From Halalkalibacter alkaliphilus (GTDB taxonomy: Bacteria; Bacillota; Bacilli; Bacillales; Bacillaceae_D): a stretch of 64,000 nt of DNA. The notes below the pieces were generated by a model. The model searched no databases. It was not told the DNA's origin and worked only from the letters and a program-made list of their open reading frames with translations. A program made the translations under genes and the position numbers. Location: the NCBI RefSeq assembly GCF_023555415.1, contig NZ_JAKRYL010000008.1:1-64000 (forward strand), given 5' to 3'. Below are positions 26,830-35,786 of the stretch, piece by piece; the stretch's first letter is position 1, and each line of letters starts with the position of its first letter.

Positions 26830-27347
26830 TGATCATGGTACCATGGTTTCGCAAATTAACACTCACGATACATATTACATCGACAGTTGGCTGGCTGGGA
26901 GCGGTATTTGGATACATAGCTCTCGTAATAGCTGCATTGATAACGCAAGATGTTCAAATGGGGCGAGTTGCGTGGAGTGCTATGGAGATTATTGGATGGT
27001 ATGTCATTGTCCCATTAGCACTCGTTTCTTTTCTAACTGGGCTTGTCATGTCACTCGGGACCGCCTGGGGCTTATTTAGGCATTATTGGATTCTCTTTAA
27101 ACTTCTTCTTACCATAGTTGCAACTGTTGTTTTGCTTTTAAATATGCCGACAGTTAGTTATCTAGCGAATGTCACCCATCAGACTGGTGCTTTTAACTTT
27201 GATGGTCTGTGGGGCCAACTTCTTCATGCTGGGGGTGGATTAGCGGTATTGTTTTTAACTACGATCTTGTCAGTATACAAACCACGGGGGATGACGAGAT
27301 ATGGGATACAGAAACAGGAACAGTTGCGAAAACTCTCCCAACAGTAA
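26829..27347 (+). CDS. DUF2269-like integral membrane protein
   Basis: 172 aa with four to five TM helices. Conserved-looking His and Trp residues at the start (LTIHITSTVGWLGA), in FRHYWILFKLLL and in LLHAGGGLAVLF match the DUF2269/CopD-like group of haem- or copper-associated membrane proteins. Translation is coupled to the preceding small gene through TAATG. Substrate unknown. Confidence 0.72.
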   Translation: MIMVPWFRKLTLTIHITSTVGWLGAVFGYIALVIAALITQDVQMGRVAWSAMEIIGWYVIVPLALVSFLTGLVMSLGTAWGLFRHYWILFKLLLTIVATVVLLLNMPTVSYLANVTHQTGAFNFDGLWGQLLHAGGGLAVLFLTTILSVYKPRGMTRYGIQKQEQLRKLSQQ

Positions 27348-27452
27348 CCGTTACTGTGCAAGTGTTTGGAATGAAAAAGTAACTTACTTATAACGTATTG
27401 GTTTCATGAACGCTTCACTTTGGATAAGGAAACAAAAAGTAGATCTCTATGG

Positions 27453-27486
27453 GTAACGGACTTTTACGTAATATAGTCCGTTATCC
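27453..27486. repeat. Inverted repeat at the edge of the integrase region
   Basis: GTAACGGACT and AGTCCGTTAT arms around a 12-nt centre. It may be a bidirectional terminator between the converging DUF2269-like gene and the decayed minus genes. Confidence 0.5.
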
Positions 27487-27685
27487 TATAATTCATGAAC
27501 ATGGTCATCATCTAAATTAATTAATTCGACTCCTTCTGCCGCTTGCACAATAAGTATGTCTTCATCGTTAGTTCTTGCTCACTCCTTCCGGTCCACTCCG
27601 CTAATTCCTCAAGCGTAGGATTTCTCCCTTTCGTAATATTAACGTTCTGTATTATCTGTTTAACTTTACGTTCCATATCGTTCAT
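27486..27685 (-). pseudogene. Frameshifted small HTH-like protein
   Basis: Starting at ATG 27685 (AACGGAG upstream), the frame reads MNDMERKVKQIIQNVN and NPTLEELAEWTGRSEQEL; one base is then missing and the next frame continues DEDILIVQAAEGVELINL and DDDHVHEL to a stop at 27486-27488. The joined about 66-residue protein looks like a small helix-turn-helix protein (NPTLEELAEWTG resembles sigma-70 region 3-type helices). It lies beside the broken integrase and probably decayed with it. Confidence 0.6.
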
Positions 27686-27837
27686 TTTAAACGCTCCGTT
27701 ATCGTTTTATTTATTATTATATGCGAAAATGTGTTCATATGCTGGTGGCGTGCTTCTCTCGACGTTTCTCGTGCAATTAACTTTACTATTGCGTATGGGT
27801 TTTTTATAGAAAAAGGCGCTCTAAGGCTTCCTTACTA

Positions 27838-28444
27838 TTATTTATCAAATACGTTCTTCAGTGGACTAAATTTATTGTGCTGCTTTACTACGTTATCGCT
27901 CGCCATATTTACATAAAGTCGTACCATTGATATATCGGAGTGGCCTAGTATTTTTTTGAAACTAAACGGATCGCCGGCATTATGCGTTGTAATTCATCGG
28001 GAGTAAGAGCTTCAACTTGCTCAAGTGGCTGCTTAATAGGTTTAAACTTTTCGTGAATGGCTTCGTCAAATAGTCCTCGTTATAACACCAACGCAAGAAG
28101 GCTCGAACTGTTCTTATGCGAATATTTATCGTTGAATTCATAAGTTTATCGATCATGAATCGTATATAATCAATAAATGGCTCTGACGTTATTTCGTTGT
28201 GTAACAAGTCACGAACGCCCTTATGTTCTTCAAGCCAGTTACAAAACCAATCGAAATGAGTGACGTAATCAGCCATTGTTTTACGTGCCAATCCTTCCGA
28301 TTTTTTAACTACCATAAATTTATCGAATAGCTCCGACATTCCAATTTCCCGAATACTATTTGTATTAAAACGACCGCTAGCATACTTACGCGTACCTACT
28401 TTCTTTTTAGGTCGCTTACACTCCACCTTACCTTTTAACGCCAT
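27838..28444 (-). pseudogene. Broken tyrosine recombinase (phage/plasmid integrase)
   Basis: ATG 28444 (AGGAG upstream) opens MALKGKVECKRPKKKVG and a SAM-like core-binding domain (LFDKFMVVKKSEGLARK, RTVRAFLRWCYNEDYL). At about 28083 one base is lost, and the true continuation DEAIHEKFKPIKQPLEQV, LTPDELQRIM lies in the next frame. At about 27980 the sequence jumps to the extreme C-terminus, GDPFSFKKILGHSDISM then VRLYVNM with the catalytic Tyr, ending at 27838. Roughly 120 residues with the catalytic Arg, Lys and HxxR are missing, by comparison with intact XerD-like integrases as I recall them. Cannot be active. Confidence 0.85.
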
Positions 28445-28571
28445 AATAAAAAAACTCCTGCAATATGATCGCAAAAGGTCGAATTTACTACGTAATTATG
28501 TATTTGTTCCACGCGGTCACAGCAAATAGTTCCGTGACGGTTTCGAAAAATCCAGCTATAATCCATTCGGG

Positions 28572-28620
28572 AAATCACCGTATCAAATCACCGCATAAAT
28601 CAGCGTCAAATCTCCGTATG
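28572..28620 (+). repeat. Four tandem 11-13 bp direct repeats, possible integrase arm sites
   Basis: AAATCACCGTATC, AAATCACCGCAT, AAATCAGCGTC and AAATCTCCGTATG follow each other without spacers, between the integrase gene and the tRNA fragment. Position and size fit arm-type binding sites of a lambda-like integrase. Confidence 0.6.
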
Positions 28621-28639
28621 CCTTGCAGCAGTCGATTTT

Positions 28640-28707
28640 TGGCGGGACTGTGTAGGAATCGAACCTACCGGAGACGGCACGCGCCTCCCAAGCGGTTTTG
28701 AAGACCG
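28640..28707 (-). tRNA. 3' part of a tRNA-Sec gene (anticodon TCA), attachment-site core
   Basis: Read on minus: anticodon arm CGGT-CTTCAAA-ACCG (anticodon TCA), a long variable arm, T arm GTAGG-TTCGATT-CCTAC, eight acceptor bases ACAGTCCC, discriminator G and encoded CCA. An 8-nt acceptor strand after a 5-bp T stem and G73 are hallmarks of bacterial tRNA-Sec. The matching 5' acceptor (GGGACTGT) and the D arm are absent upstream, so this is a partial gene. Integrases commonly recombine in the 3' part of tRNA genes, so this is probably an att site rather than a working tRNA. Confidence 0.75.
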
Positions 28708-28987
28708 TGCTATCGGTTCTGAAAATTCTGTAAACTCTAAAACCCTTGCTATATAAGGGATAATCCCCTTTTAATTTAAATTTTAGTAACTAGAAATCCA
28801 TCGTAACTACACGGTCTGTGGCCAGTATGTGTCACGGTCTTCATTATAGCATATAACAATATATTTATTTGCAAAAAATCATACTTAACTTCATCTCAAG
28901 TTTATATTGTTACAAACAGCACCAATCAAAAGGACATTTTGTAATAACAAAGATTGAATTGCGTCACGCAAGGATACCCTATTAGAG

Positions 28988-30154
28988 TTATTTCATAGTT
29001 AAACGCTTCTTTTTTACTTTCTTTTTCTGGATTAATTTCTCTCTTACACTAGCATATAATAAAAGCCTTTCTATGAATTGTGATCCAGTTGAAGAAGTAA
29101 AAGATTCTCCTTCTGGTAAGGACCCAAGGTATATTTGGCCATTGCAGATTAATTCGGGAGCATAATGTTGAACCTTATCTATTACTTCTTTATTTGTATA
29201 ACCATTCCGTCTTCCGTTGTGAAAAATATTATATATTTTTTGATCTTTGTTGTACCTAAAAAATTTATCAATGTTTAACTGAAGAATGTGTGTAGAAACA
29301 CCGGATTGATCTACTGCCACACATAGATAGCTATTTCCAGTCCGGTTACCATATACTGGATCATTTTTGAATATAGGTGTTCCAAATATTCCTATTCTGT
29401 AGATTGAATGATTACCATTTATATCCTCAACAATAAAACTTCTGTAATAGCCAGGGAAGTTACCACCACTTGCATTTCCAAATGAAAAGGTCCCGTAAGA
29501 GAGGTCTTCCTTAATTGAGGTACTATATTTAGAGCTTGATAATATTTCGCCACATAGAATATAGTTTTGTAACTCAGAAATAAATCCGTGCATTTCCTCG
29601 GGTGTCCCTTCACCTATATACCCCACATCCAATAAATGATTCACATAACGCTCGTATGTAGTTAGATCATATGGGAGGCGCTTTAATTCACGAAACTTTG
29701 TATATTCAACCTTCCCTTTTAAAAGCTCTGAATATGTATGAATATCATCAGTAAGAAGGACTAGGTTCTCTCCGTCTACTTCATATAAATCAATATATTT
29801 TCCATTAGATACTCCAACGTATTTAGCTTTGAGAATATTATTATAAGATTTTACTTGTTCTATAGTGTGTTCAGTTAATTCAATGTGTTTAGCCTTTAAC
29901 TCTAAAACTAAAAGTGCTTGTTCATTGTCGTGCCGGTCTATATTCCAAACAACTATATCTGCTCTTTTTTTAGAAGTCGGATCAATATGATTAAGAGGAT
30001 ATTCAGTACTAATTGCAGAGGGAGGTATCTCCATTTCGTTTATTAAATAATTAATGAGATGCTGCCTTACTTCTTCTTCCGGAGTATATTGTAGAAATAT
30101 CTGTCGGCATGGATCGTACAACAATTTCTTTCTTTTACTTTTATAAGTATTCAT
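28988..30154 (-). CDS. HsdR-N-type restriction nuclease domain protein (stand-alone)
   Basis: 388 aa. Residues about 25-125 carry a PD-(D/E)XK nuclease fold of the HsdR N-terminal type: KKRADIVVW with the catalytic Asp and LLVLELKAK with the ExK pair, then VKSYNNILKAKYVGVSNG. No helicase/translocase domain follows, unlike true HsdR; the remaining about 250 residues are unrecognised. It is cotranscribed with the small gene at 30156 (one base between frames). Stand-alone HSDR_N proteins are common in accessory DNA and are suspected defence factors. Confidence 0.8.
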   Translation of the reverse strand: MNTYKSKRKKLLYDPCRQIFLQYTPEEEVRQHLINYLINEMEIPPSAISTEYPLNHIDPTSKKRADIVVWNIDRHDNEQALLVLELKAKHIELTEHTIEQVKSYNNILKAKYVGVSNGKYIDLYEVDGENLVLLTDDIHTYSELLKGKVEYTKFRELKRLPYDLTTYERYVNHLLDVGYIGEGTPEEMHGFISELQNYILCGEILSSSKYSTSIKEDLSYGTFSFGNASGGNFPGYYRSFIVEDINGNHSIYRIGIFGTPIFKNDPVYGNRTGNSYLCVAVDQSGVSTHILQLNIDKFFRYNKDQKIYNIFHNGRRNGYTNKEVIDKVQHYAPELICNGQIYLGSLPEGESFTSSTGSQFIERLLLYASVREKLIQKKKVKKKRLTMK

Positions 30155-30155
30155 A

Positions 30156-30494
30156 TTAATTACTTCCCTTGTAGAATTTTATTGGATATCTGTCTACTCT
30201 TCCAACATCAATTTTTTCAATGAAACCTTTTGGAAGAGACCAGAGTTCCGTAGTTAAAGTAGATTGAGGTTGTCTTGATACGTCAAAGAATATGATTTTA
30301 TCTTTGAAGTCAAGATTATATAGAGCTAAAAAAGTAGTAAGCATAGGTTCTTCAGATTGATCGGTACTCTCATTAAGTATTGCATAAATCTCGTATGGGT
30401 TCGTTAGAAGGAGGTCTTTTAATTCTTCTACTGAATTAGGTTGTTCCATAAGATAATAGTTTTTATTGTTATGTGTGAATTGTTTAGGATACAT
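30156..30494 (-). CDS. Unrecognised 112-residue partner of the nuclease gene
   Basis: Directly upstream of the nuclease gene on the same strand, nearly abutting it. No domain recognised; mixed alpha/beta composition (ELKDLLLTNPYEIYAIL, DKIIFFDVSRQPQSTL). GGTGAAATA-type ribosome binding site before ATG 30494. Pairing suggests a specificity, immunity or regulatory partner; that is inference. Confidence 0.7.
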   Translation of the reverse strand: MYPKQFTHNNKNYYLMEQPNSVEELKDLLLTNPYEIYAILNESTDQSEEPMLTTFLALYNLDFKDKIIFFDVSRQPQSTLTTELWSLPKGFIEKIDVGRVDRYPIKFYKGSN

Positions 30495-30642
30495 TATTTC
30501 ACCTTTTTCATTTTGTTGTTAGATAATGGTAATATAATAACATAGAATTAAAGAATATTTATAGCTTAGGAATACACTGAATAAATACCGTGGTAAATAT
30601 GTTATCTACTTGGTTAATAATAGTTGTTGGAGGTGATAAATT

Positions 30643-31302
30643 ATGTGCGGGAGGTTTTCTTTGACAGCAACTAAAGAAGAAATTGAAGAGCAACTGCTCG
30701 TAGAACTATTTGAATATCATCCAAGATTCAATATAGCTCCTAGTCAGCCTGTCTTAAGTGTTATTTCGGATGGAGAAAAAAGAAGAGCTGGTTATTTAAG
30801 GTGGGGACTTGTACCTGTTTGGGCAAAGGACCCCAAAATTGGATATAAGATGATTAATGCTCGTGGTGAAACGGTTGATGAAAAACCAGCTTTTAAACGA
30901 TTACTTATTCGCCGCCGTTGTTTAATTGTGGCTGATGGTTTCTATGAATGGAAGCGAACGGAAGAAAATAAGAAGCCTTATAGAATTACAGTTAATGAGG
31001 GCATCTTAACATTTGCAGGCTTGTGGGATAGATGGAAATCTAATGACAAGGAAATTGTTTCTTGTACAATCCTTACAACTAAACCTAACGAGTTTATGAA
31101 GGGAATCCATGATAGGATGCCAGTTATCTTGGGTGGAGAAGATAGAAATGTTTGGTTGGATCCGGGTGTGAAGGATAAACAGATATTAAAGAACCTTATA
31201 AAGCCATACCCAACTCAAGGCATGAATGCATACGAGGTTTCGACTTTGGTTAATAGTCCAAAGAATGAGACGCAAGAGTGCATAAGATCTTTAGTAGAGT
31301 AA
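30643..31302 (+). CDS. SRAP-domain protein (YedK/HMCES family)
   Basis: 219 aa. Starts MCGRFSLT, with Cys2 exposed after Met removal; this Cys forms a thiazolidine crosslink to abasic sites in single-stranded DNA. Other family residues: FNIAPSQ (Asn), WGLVP, NARGET, the catalytic Glu in DGFYEWK, and His in HDRMPVIL. TTGGAGGTG before ATG 30643. Copies on phages and plasmids are common. Length is normal. Confidence 0.94.
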   Translation: MCGRFSLTATKEEIEEQLLVELFEYHPRFNIAPSQPVLSVISDGEKRRAGYLRWGLVPVWAKDPKIGYKMINARGETVDEKPAFKRLLIRRRCLIVADGFYEWKRTEENKKPYRITVNEGILTFAGLWDRWKSNDKEIVSCTILTTKPNEFMKGIHDRMPVILGGEDRNVWLDPGVKDKQILKNLIKPYPTQGMNAYEVSTLVNSPKNETQECIRSLVE

Positions 31303-31367
31303 ATAATCTTGTAACTTTTTTGTTTATCATGTTACAGGTTAAGGATTCTATAGTGGAGGCGGATAAC

Positions 31368-34232
31368 ATGGATAAGCCATTTGAGATTAGTACCATAAAT
31401 GATCAAGAGATAATATCAGCCATACAAGAAAATGGTTGGTACATTGAAAAGGTAGAAAAAACGGCTGAAAGATGCCTTGAAGCTGTAAAGCAAGATGGTT
31501 GTACATTAAGATTAATCCCAAAAAGGTTACATACTTTAGCTTTGTGTCTTGAGGCGGTTAAACAAAATGCATCAGCTATAAAATATGTGTCAAGAAAAAT
31601 AATGACAGATGATATTTGTATAGAAGCTGTCAGAAATAGGGGAACAATAATAGCCAATTCCAGGTATATTCCTGATTTGTTCCGAACAAAAAAACTTTAT
31701 CTTGAGGCAATAAAGCAAAACGGCAAAGCCCTTGAATATGTGCCTGATAAGTATAAGTCGGAAAGATTTTGTAGATTAGCTATTATGCAAAATGGTTTAG
31801 CACTCGAATTTGTTCCGAAGAATATTCTGTCAAAAGAATTATTCTTGCTAGCAGTTGAGCAAGACGGATTGGCCTTGGAATATGTCCCATATAAAAACAG
31901 AAGCAAAGAAATATGTAATGCTGCTCTTAATAATGATGTATTAGCATTAGAGTATGTACCTAACAGATATAAAAAGACGGAGTTGTGCAAAGAGGCAATC
32001 AACTCAAGTTGGGAAGCTTTTCTTTTTGTGCCTGAGAGTATGTATACTTTTAATAATTGCCTTGAGTTATTTGAAAGGGTATTAAGGGAATGTGACGATC
32101 CTTCTGTGATGTCGTATAGTGACCGCTCTTGTGTTAGAGAGATAGCAAAACGCTTGCCAGATACTATAAACAACGATATTCAAATTATCAAACTGGCAAG
32201 ACAATTACGGATAAGGGAATTTAAGAGAAAATACTTCGATAGTGAAACACATAGATTTATAACAATAGAAAGAATAAGTTATAGAGAAGAGGATGAAGTA
32301 AGAGAATTTGATTTATTTGTTGACTTTTATAAATATATAGATGGGGATTTGAGAAATGCAAATCTGCATGATTATGATTTTAAAGAGGAGAGTCTGGCCA
32401 ATTTTAATATTGAAGGTGCCTATATTAGTAGCGCTGTATTAATCGAACAGCACTTATATAACGATTCTTTTTACGATAAGAACATCAAAGATTTCGAACG
32501 CAACACGGAACTTATGATTTCTAAAGAAAATGAGGTAGTAGAATCTATCTCTGTTCTTCATGATATCGGTTTGGTTTCAAATGATTCACTAAATGACAAT
32601 TCTCACAAGATATATTATATCAGCGATATCCATCTAAATCATAAGCTTCTAAAAGCATTCCCAATAAGTGCAACTGAATTGGAAGTTAAGATGTATATCA
32701 GACAGTTAGTAAAAAAAATGGTCGATACTGCTACAGATCATTCTTATGAGGACTACTTATTATTAGCTGGCGATATATCTTTTAACTTTGAAATATCAAC
32801 ATTGTTTTATACAGAATTAGTCAAGTATCTGAAGTCAAAACGTTGGAATCCTCTTCAAATAGTAGTAGTGCTTGGGAATCACGAATTATGGGATTTCAAT
32901 CGACACGGGAGCACACATGCCAAATTGCTTACATTGGATGAAATTATTCAGCAATACCGGGATTTGTTTTCAAGTCTAGGCATATGCTTTTTGCAAAATG
33001 ATTTGTTGCTTTCAAACGGAGAGATTATTTCAGAAGAGCAATTGGAATCCATTGACCAGGAAGAGTTAAAGCAAATGTGCTTGAAAAGTGCTTTTGTAAT
33101 ACTGGGAGGATTAGGGTTTACCGGATTAAATTCACAATTTAACGCCACGCAAGGAATTTATCGGCAAACCATTATGTCTTTAGATGAGGACATTAAACAG
33201 ACAAACCAATTTAATTTCATTTACAATAAAGTTAAAAGTGTTTTAAGCAACGATAAAGTTATTGTTTTAACTCATACACCTAAAGTAGACTGGTCGAATG
33301 AAGACTACAATCGGAACTGGATATATGTGAATGGACATACTCATCGAAATGATTACTGTTGTGATGAGGAGAAAACTTTTTATTCGGACAATCAAATTGG
33401 TTATTATTCTAAAAACATAGGTTTAAAGCATTTTAAATTATCGAGAGTTTATGATATTTTTAAGTACTATTCTAACGGAATTTATTCTATTTCAAGAGAG
33501 CAATATTTGGACTTTAACCGGGGTCTCGGGATTAATGTGATTTTTAATAGAACAGGAACTATACTTATGCTTAAAAACAATAATGTATATTGTTTTATAC
33601 TTGAAGACCAGGATAAAGGGAAAATATATTTGTTAAATGGTGGGAGAATTAATAACTTAGAACATAACGACATCAATTATTATTTTGAGAAAATGGCGTA
33701 TTATTCAGATGCTATCAGAGGGTTATTTAGCGATTACAATCAAGCATTAAAATCTATAGCTGATAGTATTAAAAAAATTGGTGGTAGTGGGACAATTCAC
33801 GGCTGTATCGTTGATATAGATTTCTTTAATCACATTTATGTGAATCCGGAAGACGGAAGCGTAACCCCGTATTTTGCCTTGTCGATTGTGGATAAGTATA
33901 TCTATCCAAATGTCAAATCGCTTTTGTTAGCTCAAAGAAAAGATTTATATGATAATTATATGAAACTTTTAAAAGGAGAGAGCGAGGGCGACAAGCTGTT
34001 GAAAGGTCAAATTAAAGCAGGAAGCATTGAAATATCAAGATTTATATCGGATACTTATATGTATAGACCATCAAGAATAATGAAGTCATTACAGTACCTG
34101 ACAGAAGTTAATGTTATAAGGATTTGGAACGATCGTATTTTCGAAACTCAATTTCAAAGCCAGAAAAAGGAAAACGACTTGTGTGCTAATAATGACGATA
34201 CTTTGTTGCTGTCCGCTAAACGACAGGAGTAA
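31368..34232 (+). CDS. DUF4116-repeat / calcineurin-like phosphoesterase fusion
   Basis: ATG 31368 with GGAGGCGG upstream; 954 aa. Residues about 30-245 are eight or so DUF4116-type repeats of about 25 residues (CLEAVKQDGCTLRLIP, YLEAIKQNGKALEYVP, LLAVEQDGLALEYVP). A metallophosphoesterase domain follows with all metal-ligand motifs in order: SDIHLNH (about 419), GDIS (about 468), GNHE (about 504), THTP (about 635) and NGHTHRN (about 655). The last about 280 residues are unrecognised. The repeats probably bind a partner, and the catalytic part could act on nucleotides, RNA or phosphoprotein; substrate unknown. Start overlaps no gene but lies 65 bp after the SRAP gene. Confidence 0.85.
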   Translation: MDKPFEISTINDQEIISAIQENGWYIEKVEKTAERCLEAVKQDGCTLRLIPKRLHTLALCLEAVKQNASAIKYVSRKIMTDDICIEAVRNRGTIIANSRYIPDLFRTKKLYLEAIKQNGKALEYVPDKYKSERFCRLAIMQNGLALEFVPKNILSKELFLLAVEQDGLALEYVPYKNRSKEICNAALNNDVLALEYVPNRYKKTELCKEAINSSWEAFLFVPESMYTFNNCLELFERVLRECDDPSVMSYSDRSCVREIAKRLPDTINNDIQIIKLARQLRIREFKRKYFDSETHRFITIERISYREEDEVREFDLFVDFYKYIDGDLRNANLHDYDFKEESLANFNIEGAYISSAVLIEQHLYNDSFYDKNIKDFERNTELMISKENEVVESISVLHDIGLVSNDSLNDNSHKIYYISDIHLNHKLLKAFPISATELEVKMYIRQLVKKMVDTATDHSYEDYLLLAGDISFNFEISTLFYTELVKYLKSKRWNPLQIVVVLGNHELWDFNRHGSTHAKLLTLDEIIQQYRDLFSSLGICFLQNDLLLSNGEIISEEQLESIDQEELKQMCLKSAFVILGGLGFTGLNSQFNATQGIYRQTIMSLDEDIKQTNQFNFIYNKVKSVLSNDKVIVLTHTPKVDWSNEDYNRNWIYVNGHTHRNDYCCDEEKTFYSDNQIGYYSKNIGLKHFKLSRVYDIFKYYSNGIYSISREQYLDFNRGLGINVIFNRTGTILMLKNNNVYCFILEDQDKGKIYLLNGGRINNLEHNDINYYFEKMAYYSDAIRGLFSDYNQALKSIADSIKKIGGSGTIHGCIVDIDFFNHIYVNPEDGSVTPYFALSIVDKYIYPNVKSLLLAQRKDLYDNYMKLLKGESEGDKLLKGQIKAGSIEISRFISDTYMYRPSRIMKSLQYLTEVNVIRIWNDRIFETQFQSQKKENDLCANNDDTLLLSAKRQE

Positions 34233-34582
34233 CAATTAACGCCTGTCAAAGACAGTAAGTGTAAGCGCAGAAGTGTTGATAGATCCTTGGTTGGACAAGG
34301 ACTATCATTTTTGTTTGGATCTTTTGCTGAGCAGTACACCGATACATATTGAAAAATTAAAGAGACGATTACGATTATAAGTGAGCGTCTCTCTGCTGCG
34401 CAGTAGACTCTTACTGCGCAGCAATGTGCTTTATTAAATAAAGTTAACAATCGGTCCAATTTGTTAAAAAAGGATTGTAGAAATTTCCCGTATTGAAATA
34501 ATTATATTGGACTAAAGAGCAGCAAATTTTAAGAAGAGTAAAAAAGATGAGGTTTTAACCACATCTTTTCATTTTGAGCATA
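34233..34582. other. Intergenic region dominated by a dispersed palindromic repeat
   Basis: No gene; the repeat copy at 34361-34480 fills most of it. Confidence 0.6.
34361..34480. repeat. Dispersed palindromic repeat, copy A
   Basis: AGAGACG/CGTCTCT stem, then a perfect 12-bp hairpin TGCTGCGCAGTA / TACTGCGCAGCA, then GTGCTTTATTAAA and AACAATCGGTCC with AGGATTGTAG. Related parts recur at 39893, 48018, 48300, 50822, 52745, 52882 and 54043. Confidence 0.65.
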
Positions 34583-35770
34583 TTAAATTAACGTTAAGAA
34601 AAGCCCGCCTATTGCACCTGTAAGAACGATAACCCAAGGTGGCAACTTCCAAAAGACCAACATACTAAACAATACAGCGGCAAAAGCAAAATCAATTGCT
34701 GATAAAATTGAACTGGTCCAGATCGGATGATAAAGTGCTGCAATTAGGATACCTACAACAGCAGCATTTACCCCCATTAAAGCACCTTTAATTTTAGGAT
34801 TTCGTCGCAAAGTATTCCAAAAAGGTAACGTTCCTAAAATAAGAAGAAAAGCTGGTAAGAAAATAGCAATTGTTGCTAATAATCCACCTTGCCAACCATT
34901 AATAACTGCTCCGATGTAGGCTGCAAAAGTAAATAAAGGACCCGGTACGGCCTGAGCTGCTCCATAACCAGCAAGGAACTGTTCTTCACTTAGCCATCCA
35001 GTTGGAACGAATTCTCTTTCAAGCAAAGGTAATACGACATGACCCCCACCAAACACAAGAGAGCCGGCACGATAAAAGCTATCAAACATCGCAACCCAAT
35101 TGAGGTTTGTTGCTTCTCGCAGTAATGGCAGAGCGATAAGTAAACCAAAAAAGAGGATTAAACAAATAACAGCCAAGCGATGGGAAATAGGGAATTTCAT
35201 GTTTTCTGATGAATCATCTAATGTATGATGTCTATAGATAAGAAAACCGACAAATCCAGCTAAAAGAATCACGCCAACTTGAGTGAATGCAGTCTGCCAT
35301 AGTAAAGTCACGACAATTGCAAATAAGGCAATCGTTTTTCTTTTAACGTCAGGAGTCAAATTCTTTGCCATCCCTAATATGGCGTGTGCTACTACCACAA
35401 CAGCGACAATCTTCAGTCCATGTATCCAACCTGCATCTGCAAATCCAAAGCTGTTTAGCAGTAATGCAAAAATAATTAAGGCAAGAACAGATGGAAGAGT
35501 AAAACCTATAAACGAAACAATCCCACCTAAAATACCAGCTCGCATCACACCAATACCGATACCCACTTGGCTACTAGCTGGTCCGGGAAGAAACTGACAT
35601 AATGCTACTAGATCGACATAGCTCTTTTCGTCCATCCATTTCCTTCTTCGTATATATTCTTCGTGAAAATAGCCTAAATGCGCTACAGGTCCACCAAATG
35701 AAGTAAATCCAAGTCTTGTAGATACCATTAGGATTTCTAACAGTAATCTAATTTGCTTTTTCTCAGTCAT
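34583..35770 (-). CDS. chrA: Chromate transporter ChrA
   Basis: CHR-family transporter, two homologous halves (long-chain form, 395 aa). N-half signature GFTSFGGPVAHLGYF and CQFLPGPASSQ; C-half SLVFGGGHVVLPLLE and AAQAVPGPLFTFAAYIG. It exports chromate in known members. ATG 35770 is chosen (AAGGTG six bases upstream); the longer frame would overlap the padR stop. It sits 16 bp after padR in the same operon, and probably shares its repression. Confidence 0.93.
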   Translation of the reverse strand: MTEKKQIRLLLEILMVSTRLGFTSFGGPVAHLGYFHEEYIRRRKWMDEKSYVDLVALCQFLPGPASSQVGIGIGVMRAGILGGIVSFIGFTLPSVLALIIFALLLNSFGFADAGWIHGLKIVAVVVVAHAILGMAKNLTPDVKRKTIALFAIVVTLLWQTAFTQVGVILLAGFVGFLIYRHHTLDDSSENMKFPISHRLAVICLILFFGLLIALPLLREATNLNWVAMFDSFYRAGSLVFGGGHVVLPLLEREFVPTGWLSEEQFLAGYGAAQAVPGPLFTFAAYIGAVINGWQGGLLATIAIFLPAFLLILGTLPFWNTLRRNPKIKGALMGVNAAVVGILIAALYHPIWTSSILSAIDFAFAAVLFSMLVFWKLPPWVIVLTGAIGGLFLTLI

Positions 35771-35786
35771 TTCTTTCACCTTCTTA

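Larger units (their letters stand above)
28445..28987. other. Attachment-site region
   Basis: No gene. It contains the direct-repeat array at 28572-28620 and the tRNA fragment at 28640-28707, described separately; beyond that only AT-rich sequence with a small CCCTT/AAGGG hairpin near 28740. Confidence 0.6.

Noticed and set aside
28572-28620. Short tandem repeats considered as a CRISPR array
   Set aside because: Units are 11-13 bp with no spacers between them and no cas genes; position next to the integrase and tRNA fragment fits arm sites better. No CRISPR array was seen anywhere in the window.
28465-28701. Plus frame running through the arm repeats and tRNA fragment
   Set aside because: It translates repeat and tRNA antisense sequence; no coding character.
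31403-33676. Minus frames opposite the DUF4116-phosphoesterase gene
   Set aside because: Antisense of the repeat array produces Ser/Leu-rich pseudo-repeats; no ribosome binding sites.
35283-35597. Plus frame opposite chrA
   Set aside because: Antisense shadow; chrA family motifs are intact on minus.
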